Positions 34,223 through 42,387 of a stretch of DNA of 64,000 bases are shown here, piece after piece. The stretch is from an uncultured Saprospiraceae bacterium. GTDB lineage: Bacteria; Bacteroidota; Bacteroidia; Chitinophagales; Saprospiraceae. The stretch covers positions 279,152 through 343,151 of the forward strand of contig CALFWO010000005.1 in NCBI GenBank assembly GCA_937928045.1, given 5' to 3'. The notes under the pieces were generated by a model, which was given only the letters and a program-made list of their open reading frames with translations, did no database searches and was not told the DNA's origin. The position numbers and the translations under genes are program-made. Within the stretch, counting starts at the first letter, position 1. Each line of letters begins with the position of its first letter.

Positions 34223-34807
34223 ATGGCTAGACCTAAATCATTTGACCCTGATGTTGCACTGCATCAAGCCATGAACGTCTTTTGGCGTAATGGGTATGTA
34301 GGTACGCCTATGCCACAGCTTACCAAAGCTATGGGTATTCATCCTGGGAATCTCTATACAAATTTTGGAAATAAGGAGAATTTGTTTTTTAGATCATTGC
34401 TGTTGTATCAAAAGGGACAGCGGATCAGAATGGTGAATCACATTAAAAATAGTACTGATGATCCATTGACTTGCATTAAATCTTTAATTCAAAATATTGT
34501 GCTTCAGGCAAAGGAAGACAGCGATTGTAAAGGTTGTTTTACTGTCAATACCTTTTTAGAAATCAATCATCACACCGATCGTGTGAAAGAAAAAGTTGTA
34601 AGCTATTTTTCAGAAATGAAAACAACTTTCTTGAATCTAATTCTTCAAGCCCAAAAATATGGTCAAATTTCGGTCTATCGTGAGGCAGATGGTCTTACGG
34701 CAATGATCGTCAATGCCTTGGTAGGTATCCACGTCATGTTGCGTCATCCACAAACAGTAGATCAGTCAGAATTAATGCTTTCAGAATTATTAGAAAACTT
34801 GAGATAG
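34223..34807 (+). CDS. TetR-family transcriptional regulator
   Basis: 194 residues. The N-terminal HTH (~8-55) carries MNVFWRNGYVGTPMPQLTKAMGIHPGNLYTNFG, with the usual YxNFGNKENLF capping motif. The C-terminal domain has CxGCFTVNT, typical of the TetR_C_16/AcuR-YxaF group that respond to small electrophiles or drugs. No effector gene is adjacent, so the target may be itself and a distant promoter carrying the same palindrome. Confidence 0.88.
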   Translation: MARPKSFDPDVALHQAMNVFWRNGYVGTPMPQLTKAMGIHPGNLYTNFGNKENLFFRSLLLYQKGQRIRMVNHIKNSTDDPLTCIKSLIQNIVLQAKEDSDCKGCFTVNTFLEINHHTDRVKEKVVSYFSEMKTTFLNLILQAQKYGQISVYREADGLTAMIVNALVGIHVMLRHPQTVDQSELMLSELLENLR

Positions 34808-34829
34808 TATTCCGTGAGAAAGACTTTTA

Positions 34830-35333
34830 CTATCGAGCTTCTTTGAAGGCTTGATTCAATGCTTTAAAATCTAATGCACCATTATTTTCTTTTAGATAAT
34901 CGATGATCACCACAGCTTTTGTCAGTCTGGTTTCCGAACGTTTGGGTTTGGCAATAATATAGATTAGACTTCTTTGTTTTCCCATGGTTAAACTGTGGAA
35001 CACCTTTTCGCCTTCGGGATCTTGCTTCAATAATTCAATAAATTCTTCAGGAACTGGCAATCCATATTTACTATTGTCTTTTTTTAAAGACAAATTACAA
35101 TTGTCACCAACTTTAATTTTTAGCTTAGTTCGAATCTCTTTATTGACATTGATGAAAAATCCTCTTTTTTTGTCAGGCATTAATGCGCATTGATATTCGT
35201 GCTGACCATTTATCGTGCAAAGTACTCTTCTGTTGTCGCCATCTATGAATTTTTCCGCAACTTCAGTTGGTACTATAAAGTGATGACCCCATAGCGCAGA
35301 ATTAAAATCTTCGAGTATGCTTTCGAACTTCAT
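34830..35333 (-). CDS. DUF1905 / YdeI-type protein
   Basis: 167 residues from the ATG at 35333, which avoids a 23-base overlap with the next gene upstream. An N-terminal DUF1905 beta-barrel (~1-90, with ALWGHHFIVP and NGQHEYQCALMP) is followed by an OmdA/YdeI helical domain (~95-160). The family is cytoplasmic, of unknown function, and sometimes linked to antimicrobial-peptide tolerance (YdeI in Salmonella); that is family knowledge, not shown here. Confidence 0.8.
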   Translation of the reverse strand: MKFESILEDFNSALWGHHFIVPTEVAEKFIDGDNRRVLCTINGQHEYQCALMPDKKRGFFINVNKEIRTKLKIKVGDNCNLSLKKDNSKYGLPVPEEFIELLKQDPEGEKVFHSLTMGKQRSLIYIIAKPKRSETRLTKAVVIIDYLKENNGALDFKALNQAFKEAR

Positions 35334-35349
35334 CTTGGAAAAGTAGTAA

Positions 35350-35979
35350 TTATTCTGGTTTATCTCGAACACATCTTACGACAAATTGTCTGATCTTTCT
35401 TTTCTTATCATCAATGTGATGTTTGTGTTCGTGTTTGACAATACTTACTGGCCCCATGTGGGTGTGGAAATTATCTTGTCCGTTACTGATCCACATACTC
35501 ATTGTTCCGCGATCTATTCTTCGCCTTCCTTGTATCCAATCGCTATTATAAAATTGCAAGGGATTTTCATCGGAAAATAAATTCAATGTTTGTGTAGTAT
35601 CTTCGAGCCAAATTTCACGGTTATCAGTTCCTAGCGTGTCCAATTCAATTGATGCATGTTTCTTAATGCGTTGTTTATAGTACCATGCCCAATATTCATC
35701 CCAATCTTCGCTCAAGGGCATTCGCCAACCATCCGGACAAACATTGGATAAATCTTGCTTAGGATAGAAATTATATTCCTTGCAAATTTCATCTTTGGGT
35801 CTGATTTTTTCGCAGTAAGAATCTGGAGAAAGATATTTTAGGTTCGACGTCATCCATTCGATTTCATTGAAAGAAAAACTTTCATATTTATGACCATCTC
35901 TGCTGTCCACAAAAGTATTCTGACAATAAATTTGAGTCACGCTTAAAACTAGTAGACAAAAAAGTATTGAATTTTTCAT
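35350..35979 (-). CDS. Secreted FISUMP-domain protein
   Basis: 209 residues. Signal peptide ends IYCQ (1-20). The mature part opens FVDSRDGHKYESFSF and contains EWMTSNLKYL and VCPDGWRMPLSEDW, the signature of the Fibrobacter succinogenes major paralogous domain. These are secreted, probably surface proteins of unknown activity. It lies 38 bases downstream of the jelly-roll gene on the same strand, so the two may be co-transcribed. Confidence 0.8.
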   Translation of the reverse strand: MKNSILFCLLVLSVTQIYCQNTFVDSRDGHKYESFSFNEIEWMTSNLKYLSPDSYCEKIRPKDEICKEYNFYPKQDLSNVCPDGWRMPLSEDWDEYWAWYYKQRIKKHASIELDTLGTDNREIWLEDTTQTLNLFSDENPLQFYNSDWIQGRRRIDRGTMSMWISNGQDNFHTHMGPVSIVKHEHKHHIDDKKRKIRQFVVRCVRDKPE

Positions 35980-36017
35980 ATAAAATTGAACGGAAGGATT
36001 GAGCGATTTTATATATT

Positions 36018-36608
36018 TTATTTGTCAGTTCTTTTGAAATCAATAAATAAATCATCAAAGTATGTAGGTTCATCACCTTCATGGACGCAATATATTTTGA
36101 TCGTTTCATTTTTCGATCCGATAGGAATATAAGCACGAATGAAAAGTTGTTCCCACCCAGATTCTTGACGCATCTTATATCCATCTGAGCTGATAGAATA
36201 ACTCCCGGCGGTACAAACTAATCTTCCCTTTTTAGTTTTTTGATCTGGATTATAGCGCCAAACCGTAATCCATAGATCTTCATCGCCATCGGCATTTGGT
36301 ATGTCATAGCTCAAACCATATTTATTTTCCTTGTCTAACTTGACACTATGTTGGTGAGAATGAGCAAAGTCTTTGGATTGGAGATCTCCACCGCCAAATT
36401 TTTTGTTCCGATCCCATAAGTAATTTTTTCGATTCCAGCTCACTACTTTTTCAGCATTGCACCTAATTCCGGTTTTCTTTTGTTTGTAAAAACCTCCAAA
36501 AAAATAAACAACACTGGTCAAAATGGCCATGGCCATTAGAGCTCCAAAGAATTCCTTAAGAATTCCATGAAATCTATTTTTTGATTCAGAACTGTTAAAA
36601 TTACTCAT
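36018..36608 (-). CDS. Membrane-anchored beta-sandwich protein
   Basis: 196 residues. One transmembrane helix (~20-40), a linker, then a beta-rich domain with alternating strand patterns (KYGLSYDI, DLWITVWRYN, YFDDLFIDFKR) like a carbohydrate-binding jelly roll with the C-terminal YFDDLxI typical of such folds. No catalytic residue pattern was seen. Co-directional with the FISUMP gene, 38 bases apart. A glycan-binding role is inferred only from fold resemblance. Confidence 0.6.
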   Translation of the reverse strand: MSNFNSSESKNRFHGILKEFFGALMAMAILTSVVYFFGGFYKQKKTGIRCNAEKVVSWNRKNYLWDRNKKFGGGDLQSKDFAHSHQHSVKLDKENKYGLSYDIPNADGDEDLWITVWRYNPDQKTKKGRLVCTAGSYSISSDGYKMRQESGWEQLFIRAYIPIGSKNETIKIYCVHEGDEPTYFDDLFIDFKRTDK

Positions 36609-36685
36609 CTAGAAAATTAACCCTTTTAGGAAAAACGAATTTATATCTTTAGGCTCAGAACTAATAACTATGCAACAAAAAGTAA

Positions 36686-38107
36686 ATGGTATTTAGTAGT
36701 ATTCATTTTTTACTTTATTTCCTACCCATCTGCTTGTTAATCTATTTCTTTTTACCAAAGGATTGGAAAAATGGATTTGCACTGCTGGCTAGTGTCCTGT
36801 TCTACGCTTGGGGTGCTCCCAAGTTCATTGTTTTAATTGGCTTTTCAATGGTCATTGATTTTTACTTGGTGCAATTGTTTAATGAGGCAGTAGGTAAATT
36901 ACGAAAGCGATTGTTTCGATTTTCTGTCGCTATCAATGTTCTCTTACTCTTAATATTTAAATATTTTAATTTTTTTCAAGCGAATGCCAATTTGCTCTTG
37001 GATAGTTTTGGTATTCCACCTTGGAGATTATTGAACATTGCATTGCCTATCGGGATTTCCTTCATTACTTTTCAGAAAATTAGCTACTTGATTGATTGCT
37101 ATGATAAAAAAGTAGAACCACAAAGATCTCTTGTAAATTATTCATTATACATCCTTCTTTTCCCTCAGCTAATAGCTGGGCCGATTGTTCGTTATAAAGA
37201 AATAGCGGCTCAGTTAATTGAACGCAGTGAGCAAGATAATATTGATTACAAGCTTTCAGGATTCTTTCGTTTTATTATTGGTCTGGCAAAAAAAGTATTG
37301 ATTGCTGATACCTTAGGGATTGTTGTAGATCAGATATTTGGAATCCCAGGAGCGGAGATGGGAATGATGATGGCATGGATAGGAATTGTAGCCTACTCTT
37401 TTCAAATCTATTTCGATTTCTCTGGTTATTCTGACATGGCTATCGGTATAGCACGGATGATGGGATTCGTATTTCCCGAGAATTTTAATTTTCCGTATAT
37501 CTCAAAAAACATCACTGAATTTTGGAGAAGATGGCACATTACATTGAGTAACTGGATGCGAGATTATTTGTATATTCCCTTAGGAGGAAATAAAGTTAGC
37601 AACAAAAGGTTGTACTTTAATTTATGTACCGTATTCCTGATTTCCGGCTTGTGGCACGGTGCAGCATGGACCTTTATTTTTTGGGGAGCATTTCACGGTT
37701 TGTTCTTAATTCTTGACAGGTTGTTTTTGATCAATTTAATGAAGCCGCTTGGAGTTATTCCTCAGACCATCCTCACGTTTTTTATTGTTTTGATTGGTTG
37801 GGTTTTTTTTAGATCAGAAAACTTTGGTTATGCGCTGAGTTACATCGGAGCAATGTTTTCTTTTGAAACTAGTTACCCTCAAGTTTATTTGTCTTCAAAG
37901 TTTTGGGTGGTATTTTTATTGGCAATTTTGTTTTCATTCATTGGGCTTATTCCTAAGTTCGAATTTTCTGTTATGAAATGGTATACGCAAACCAATAGAA
38001 TATCTTTGATAACTTTTAAAGCAACGATTAGTTTGATACTTGGAATGCTATGTTTGATTCAAGTTTTTTCGGCAGATTTTAATCCGTTTATTTACTTTAG
38101 ATTTTAA
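36686..38107 (+). CDS. MBOAT-family O-acyltransferase, AlgI-like
   Basis: 473 residues with about 11 transmembrane segments. It shows the MBOAT hallmarks FWRRWHITLSNWMRDYLYIP (His284) and GLWHGAAW (invariant His324). AlgI-type proteins move acetyl groups across the inner membrane for O-acetylation of exported polysaccharides (alginate, cellulose, peptidoglycan). The last base of its stop is shared with the start of the AlgJ/AlgX-like gene, so the two are translationally coupled. No polymer synthase is adjacent; the target may be the capsule encoded from 53 kb on. Confidence 0.93.
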   Translation: MVFSSIHFLLYFLPICLLIYFFLPKDWKNGFALLASVLFYAWGAPKFIVLIGFSMVIDFYLVQLFNEAVGKLRKRLFRFSVAINVLLLLIFKYFNFFQANANLLLDSFGIPPWRLLNIALPIGISFITFQKISYLIDCYDKKVEPQRSLVNYSLYILLFPQLIAGPIVRYKEIAAQLIERSEQDNIDYKLSGFFRFIIGLAKKVLIADTLGIVVDQIFGIPGAEMGMMMAWIGIVAYSFQIYFDFSGYSDMAIGIARMMGFVFPENFNFPYISKNITEFWRRWHITLSNWMRDYLYIPLGGNKVSNKRLYFNLCTVFLISGLWHGAAWTFIFWGAFHGLFLILDRLFLINLMKPLGVIPQTILTFFIVLIGWVFFRSENFGYALSYIGAMFSFETSYPQVYLSSKFWVVFLLAILFSFIGLIPKFEFSVMKWYTQTNRISLITFKATISLILGMLCLIQVFSADFNPFIYFRF

Positions 38108-39264
38108 TGCAAGCAGTTAAGTACATCATATTTGGTTTGGTCTTCACACTTTTTTTTGGTGTGCTGATTTATATGCCGTTGTTACAGCATTTTAACCCAA
38201 CTTTGCAAGCAGATAAATTAGGCGGCGCTCGATTCTCCGATGACAAACCACACTATTGGGCATGGGCTTGGTTGGATGGTTCTTACCAAAAAAAATATCA
38301 GAATTATTTAAAAAATGAAAATGATGTTATTTCCACCTTTGTGCGATTAAATACACAATTGGACTATAATCTTTTTGGCGAAATTCCGCATGAAGATTTA
38401 CTAATGGGCAAGGATAATTATTTAATGCCAAAAAGTAGTTGGATCGCAGCCGTAGGAAAAGATTTTATTGGCGCTGATAAGGTAAATGAAAAAGTAAATA
38501 AACTAGAGATAATCAATAACTACTTGACGGATAGAGGTAAAAAGTTATTGATTTTGACACCGCCAAATAAATCGGCCGCCATGTGGGATTATCTCCCGAA
38601 ATATTATCGGGACCACCCAAAGGGAGATTGCAATAGAACATTTTTTAAAAATGCTTTTAAGGAGAAAACATTGAATGTGATCGACTTCGAACATTTTATT
38701 GGGGCCAATAACAATGGCCCATATCCTTTGTATCCCCAAGGAGGATTGCATTGGACATACTATGGGTATACCTTAGCGGCAGATACTATTCGGAATTATA
38801 TTGTAGATCAATTTGGTTGGAACCTTCCATCAATGGATTGGAAAGAGAGAGTGGAAGTGAAAAAATTGGATCGTCATTCTGACAGAGAGCTCTATGCAAC
38901 TGCAAACTTTTTCAATGAACCGGAATTGGATTCTTTGCCTTATCCAAATATTAAATATAATAGAGATTCTGCTGATTTAATCAAAGTATTAGGAGTAGGA
39001 GATAGCTACTATAAATTGCTTTATGATTATGGAATTCATGAAGGCCTGTTTCACAAAGATTCTCCTTTTTGGTACTATGCCAGTACTTTATTCCCACCAG
39101 TTTATCGCAAAGGGAAAAAACTGAATAATTCAGGAGATCTAGATGTGCTAGAAGTTTTAGATGATAAGGATTTGGTTATTTTGACCGTAGTTGAAGGGAA
39201 TTTAAAAACCTTTGGCTGGGGCTGGGTAGAAAGAATGTTTTTAGCTATTGAAGCATCAAAATAG
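38107..39264 (+). CDS. AlgJ/AlgX-like periplasmic O-acetyltransferase partner
   Basis: 385 residues. An N-terminal membrane anchor (~5-25), then a SGNH-hydrolase-like domain with the nucleophile motif GVGDSYYKLLYDYG and the segments KDNYLMPKS and ILTPPNKSAAMW seen in AlgX/AlgJ/DHHW proteins. It takes the acetyl group delivered by the MBOAT protein and attaches it to sugar hydroxyls outside the inner membrane. Overlaps the MBOAT gene by one base (TAATG). Confidence 0.85.
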   Translation: MQAVKYIIFGLVFTLFFGVLIYMPLLQHFNPTLQADKLGGARFSDDKPHYWAWAWLDGSYQKKYQNYLKNENDVISTFVRLNTQLDYNLFGEIPHEDLLMGKDNYLMPKSSWIAAVGKDFIGADKVNEKVNKLEIINNYLTDRGKKLLILTPPNKSAAMWDYLPKYYRDHPKGDCNRTFFKNAFKEKTLNVIDFEHFIGANNNGPYPLYPQGGLHWTYYGYTLAADTIRNYIVDQFGWNLPSMDWKERVEVKKLDRHSDRELYATANFFNEPELDSLPYPNIKYNRDSADLIKVLGVGDSYYKLLYDYGIHEGLFHKDSPFWYYASTLFPPVYRKGKKLNNSGDLDVLEVLDDKDLVILTVVEGNLKTFGWGWVERMFLAIEASK

Positions 39265-39272
39265 ACTTTTTT

Positions 39273-39530
39273 TTAACAAGCGTTAAAGTCCGCTAATTTT
39301 TCTCCATTTAAGCTTACAATTTGATCCATTCTAATGGAAATGTTTGGATATTCCAGAACCATATATTCCACTTTATCCTTCACTTTTGTGTCTAGTATTT
39401 TCGAATGATATTCGAATAGTTTTGCTTCATCTTTTATTACAATATGCACGACTTCCTTTCGTATGGCGTAATGTTCAATCAAATCGTAATATACACATGA
39501 AATAGGTACATATTTTTCCGGTTCTTTCAT
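39273..39530 (-). CDS. Rof (YaeO)-like Rho-binding antiterminator
   Basis: 85 residues. The sequence has YVPISCVYYDLIE near the start, then EYMVLEYPNISIRMDQIVSL, matching the YxPIxCxxYDxxE and EYLVVE...RLDKIxS pattern of E. coli Rof (YaeO), which binds Rho and blocks transcription termination. Length (84 in E. coli) also fits. No operon partner; it converges with the AlgJ-like gene nine bases away. Confidence 0.75.
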   Translation of the reverse strand: MKEPEKYVPISCVYYDLIEHYAIRKEVVHIVIKDEAKLFEYHSKILDTKVKDKVEYMVLEYPNISIRMDQIVSLNGEKLADFNAC

Positions 39531-39611
39531 ATGCTATTAATATTTATAATTGACAAATTGTTCATGACTCAGATAACTTTGTTTATTTTGAGATAAAATA
39601 AAACAATAGTT

Positions 39612-39986
39612 ATGTTACTTGTTGCTGCTAAAGTATTAATCGGAGTTATCGCTTTTTTGCATATTTATATTCTCTGGTTTGAGATGTTTGCTTGGACAAC
39701 AAAAGGCCCAGAAATTTTCCGAAATTTTGACAAATCACTTTTTGAACCGACAAAAGCTATGGCCGCAAATCAAGGTTTATACAATGGGTTTTTAGCAGCT
39801 GGGTTGATTTGGTCCTTATTAATTAGTGATGCCCTTTGGAGCAAGAATGTAGCTACTTTTTTCTTGGCTTGTGTTTTAATCGCTGGGATATATGGAGCGA
39901 TTTCAGCTTCAAAGAGAATTCTTTATGTTCAAACTGTTCCGGCTAGTATCGCATTGATTTTGTTGTATCTCGGCTATATGAATTGA
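39612..39986 (+). CDS. DUF1304 membrane protein
   Basis: 124 residues with four transmembrane helices. LIGVIAFLHIYILWFEMFAW, then NQGLYNGFLAAGLIW, is diagnostic of DUF1304, an inner-membrane family of unknown role, sometimes annotated as epimerase without evidence. Single gene, convergent with the TfoX-N gene. Confidence 0.85.
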   Translation: MLLVAAKVLIGVIAFLHIYILWFEMFAWTTKGPEIFRNFDKSLFEPTKAMAANQGLYNGFLAAGLIWSLLISDALWSKNVATFFLACVLIAGIYGAISASKRILYVQTVPASIALILLYLGYMN

Positions 39987-39999
39987 TTTAATCTTAGTT

Positions 40000-40371
40000 C
40001 TAAGATTTTTTCTTTTTCTTTTTACTCGCCTTGGCAAGTGGATTGAAAGCAAGGGCCATTTCCAACCACTTTTCCATTTCTTGATCAGTATCTGTTCCTT
40101 CAGGATTCACAAAAACATATCCTTTCATTGGTCTTCCAGTGAAATCCATTGGCAGACATCCTTTTTGATCTCTTGATTGCTCCGCGGCGTCTTGGCCAAT
40201 TCTACACATCAATAAATCAACGCCAAGTTTTTTGTCAATGTGAGTGCCCACACACATTTTTCCATCAACCATAAAGCATAGGCCTCCCATCATTTTTTTC
40301 TCTTCAAAATGAACACCTTTTGATTTGAAAAAATGTCTAATGCGATCGGCTTGATATTCGTCAAATGCCAT
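40000..40371 (-). CDS. TfoX N-terminal-domain protein
   Basis: 123 residues. The N-terminal domain with ADRIRHFF, KKMMGGLCFMVDGKM and VDLLMCRIG is the TfoX/Sxy N-domain, here without the C-domain needed for competence regulation. The C-terminus ends in a lysine run (KASKKKKKKS). Such short forms are widespread in Bacteroidota with unknown function, so a role in DNA uptake should not be assumed. Confidence 0.85.
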   Translation of the reverse strand: MAFDEYQADRIRHFFKSKGVHFEEKKMMGGLCFMVDGKMCVGTHIDKKLGVDLLMCRIGQDAAEQSRDQKGCLPMDFTGRPMKGYVFVNPEGTDTDQEMEKWLEMALAFNPLAKASKKKKKKS

Positions 40372-40433
40372 TAGATCGATTTAATACCTAATTGTTTTGA
40401 ACAATCGGCTCCTATTGAATAGAAATGAATAGC

Positions 40434-40871
40434 TTATTTTTTCTTGGACTTTTTCTTAGGTGCTTCGGCTTCAACAGCCTTGACAACTGGCTTTGGAGGA
40501 GGAGCTGTTTTTGCTTCAAGACTTTGTGTGGTAGTAGGTACTGCTCTAAGTCTTGCCTTAGAAATTAACTCACCGCTTTTGAAACAAACACCGTAAGTTT
40601 TATTTCTTATTCTAGTGAGTGCATTTTGCAAATTTTGAATATGCTTTTTAGTTCTGTGCGCCATTCTTTGTAGCATTTCAGTCTCAGATTGAGATGCCGA
40701 ATTGTCAAACATGTCTGACTTTTCTGAATCTGCTTTTTCGCCTAGCTCACGGATTTGATCCAAAAGGCTATTGTAGTCCAGTGTTGATTTTTCCAGCTTT
40801 CCTTCTAGTAAATCTTTAAATTCTTGTAAGTCAGAATCAGAATATCTTGTTTGTTTCTTTTTATTACTCAT
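40434..40871 (-). CDS. DksA/TraR-like protein with degenerate zinc finger
   Basis: 145 residues. A coiled coil (~10-80) is followed by GVCFKSGELISKARLRAVPTTT, where the DksA zinc finger retains one cysteine instead of four, then an Ala/Pro/Lys-rich tail. The ISKARLRAVP segment is the RNA-polymerase secondary-channel family signature. It probably binds RNA polymerase like DksA but without structural zinc, as in many Bacteroidota homologues. It is upstream of the tRNA on the same strand. Confidence 0.8.
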   Translation of the reverse strand: MSNKKKQTRYSDSDLQEFKDLLEGKLEKSTLDYNSLLDQIRELGEKADSEKSDMFDNSASQSETEMLQRMAHRTKKHIQNLQNALTRIRNKTYGVCFKSGELISKARLRAVPTTTQSLEAKTAPPPKPVVKAVEAEAPKKKSKKK

Positions 40872-41076
40872 TGCTCAGTGATATGTTGGTACCTGCTTTT
40901 AGTGAGGTATTTTAGTCAATTTATGCCTTTTAAGGTAAAAACTTCACATTTTCTTGCAATTTTTTCAATGTCAATAGAATTGAATGCTATTGAAACTAAT
41001 TTCAGACGATGTTTAATTACATCTAGCAAAGGAAATTATCTAAAATGGAAGAAAAATATTGAATTGACCTTAAAAC

Positions 41077-41106
41077 AAAAGATCACCTTTTTCAAGGTGA
41101 TCTTTG
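41077..41106 (-). terminator. Intrinsic terminator of the tRNA
   Basis: AAAAGATCACCTT paired with AAGGTGATCTTT; on the minus strand a T-rich tail (TTTTGTTTT) follows. It lies seven bases past the mature tRNA end. Confidence 0.85.
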
Positions 41107-41113
41107 ATTTGGG

Positions 41114-41187
41114 TGGTCCCACAAGGGCTCGAACCTTGGACCCTCTGATTATGAGTCAGATGCTCTAACCAACTGAGCTATGAGACC
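41114..41187 (-). tRNA. tRNA with CAT anticodon (Met, or Ile with lysidine)
   Basis: 74 nt cloverleaf: acceptor GGTCTCA pairs with TGGGACC, D-loop AGTTGGTTAGA, anticodon loop CTCATAA, T-arm with GGTTCGAGC. CAT decodes Met (elongator) or, if modified to lysidine, the Ile AUA codon; the body cannot decide. The initiator features (three G-C pairs in the anticodon stem) are absent. The 3' CCA is not encoded, as is usual in this phylum. Confidence 0.95.
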
Positions 41188-41316
41188 TTTCTTTCGGATC
41201 GCAAAAGTATAAAATTTCAACACTTTTGACCTACTTTATTACGAAGATATCTATTATTTAGTTCCTAAAGATTCGGAATAATCGGAAATTTGATGATTTT
41301 GGTTCTCAAGAAAAAT

Positions 41317-41350
41317 AAAAAGGCTTGAAACAATAGTTTCAAGCCTTTTT
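41317..41350. terminator. Bidirectional intrinsic terminator
   Basis: AAAAAGGCTTGAAAC (41317-41331) pairs with GTTTCAAGCCTTTTT (41336-41350). It ends the minus-strand small RNA. Confidence 0.93.
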
Positions 41351-41552
41351 GAGGGCAATAGTTCTTAGTTTTCTCTAAAGAGAGAATAAAACCAACTCGT
41401 GCCTTCCTATAGGGCAATCCTTTAGAAAGAGCGTCTGGGTTAGGTCAAGTTGGTCTCAGTAGAGCCTAACCATCTCCACATAAGGAATGTACCCTTAATA
41501 ACTCCACTTCTTATAGTCGGAGGGACTAATTCCTTTGATGATGGAAATGTAA
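41317..41552 (-). ncRNA. Candidate 6S-like rod-shaped small RNA
   Basis: From the promoter at 41558-41591 to the terminator at 41317-41350 the minus strand has no open frame but folds as an extended rod. Stems are GGTTAGG (41465-41471) with CCTAACC (41438-41444), AAGGG/TCCTT (41482-41496) with AAGGA/CCCT (41411-41422), and CCGACT (41515-41520) with AGTTGG (41392-41397), with internal bulges between them. Size (~200 nt before the terminator) and the rod with a large internal loop resemble 6S RNA, which binds RNA polymerase. No family match was run, so the assignment is by shape. Confidence 0.6.
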
Positions 41553-41557
41553 TTAGC

Positions 41558-41591
41558 CAAAATTACTTTTGGTAACATAACGAATTTACAA
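41558..41591 (-). promoter_or_regulatory. Promoter of the 6S-like RNA
   Basis: Minus-strand -33 TTG starting at 41591 and -7 TAATTTTG (41558-41565, exact TAnnTTTG), 26 bases start to start. Transcription start near 41552. The remaining stretch to 41764 shows nothing else. Confidence 0.65.
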
Positions 41592-41764
41592 CAAGTCTTA
41601 TAGAATCACAAGATAATAGTCTGTAAACTTCTACAATTACTTGCATTTAACATAATATTGACATTTGTGTTTAGTAGAATATGAAAATATTCAAAAGTAG
41701 GAATGGTTAGTGGTTTTCAGTCTTAATAAAACCATCAAGCATCGAGGAATTCATTGCCTATGCT

Positions 41765-42349
41765 TTAGTTCTGGTTTCTTTTCTGGAACGTTTTTATCAA
41801 TTCTTCAGGAGACATATCCAATTGTTGAAGATTTAACTTGACTGTTGCTGCAAATTCATGGTTTGGATATAAGGAAAGAAACCGTTCATAATTTCTTCTT
41901 GCCAAGGATTTATTCTGAATCTCATTTTCTAAGATAAATCCTTGTATAAATAATGCAGGTGGAGCCAATGGATGTTCTGGGTAAGTTTCGAAAACTTGAC
42001 CGTAAAGCGCCAGGGCTTCATTGTTTGCACCAATTCCTCTACAGGTTTCAGCAGCTGTAGACAATAATCTTGGAACATCAGCATCTGTAGGAAATCGATT
42101 TGCCAATGTTTTAATGGTTTGTATGTATTCTACAGCTTGAGATTTATTCTTAATCGTTCCGTCTTCATTTTTTAGATCCTTTTTCAAATTGCGAATAGCA
42201 AGTTTAAGGTCATAAGGCATTTCATTTCCTTTTAAGGCCACCGTACCGATATCTGCCAAACTATCTGACTCTTCGTTTGGAATTTCTTGCGCGGAAGGCG
42301 AGCAACAAAAAAGAAGTAATGGAAATAAATAGGTAACGAGATACTTCAA
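41765..42349 (-). CDS. TPR-like lipoprotein
   Basis: 194 residues. The start is TTG; no ATG exists upstream before a stop. The signal peptide has lipobox LLFCCS. The mature part holds two to three tetratricopeptide-like helical pairs (ADVPRLLSTAAETCRGIGANNEALALYGQVFETYPEHPLA, split here as a motif at ~95-135; SLARRNYERFLSLYPNHEF at ~150-168). A scaffold for envelope complexes is the usual role of such proteins. The CFFCG gene is 38 bases upstream on the same strand, so the two may be co-transcribed. Confidence 0.75.
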   Translation of the reverse strand: MKYLVTYLFPLLLFCCSPSAQEIPNEESDSLADIGTVALKGNEMPYDLKLAIRNLKKDLKNEDGTIKNKSQAVEYIQTIKTLANRFPTDADVPRLLSTAAETCRGIGANNEALALYGQVFETYPEHPLAPPALFIQGFILENEIQNKSLARRNYERFLSLYPNHEFAATVKLNLQQLDMSPEELIKTFQKRNQN

Positions 42350-42387
42350 GGTATAGAGGTTAGGAATGAGGTATAAAAAAGGAAAAC

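Noticed and set aside
34830..35372. Longer N-terminus of the DUF1905 protein (start 35372)
   Set aside because: It overlaps the FISUMP gene by 23 bases and the extra residues do not fit the domain.
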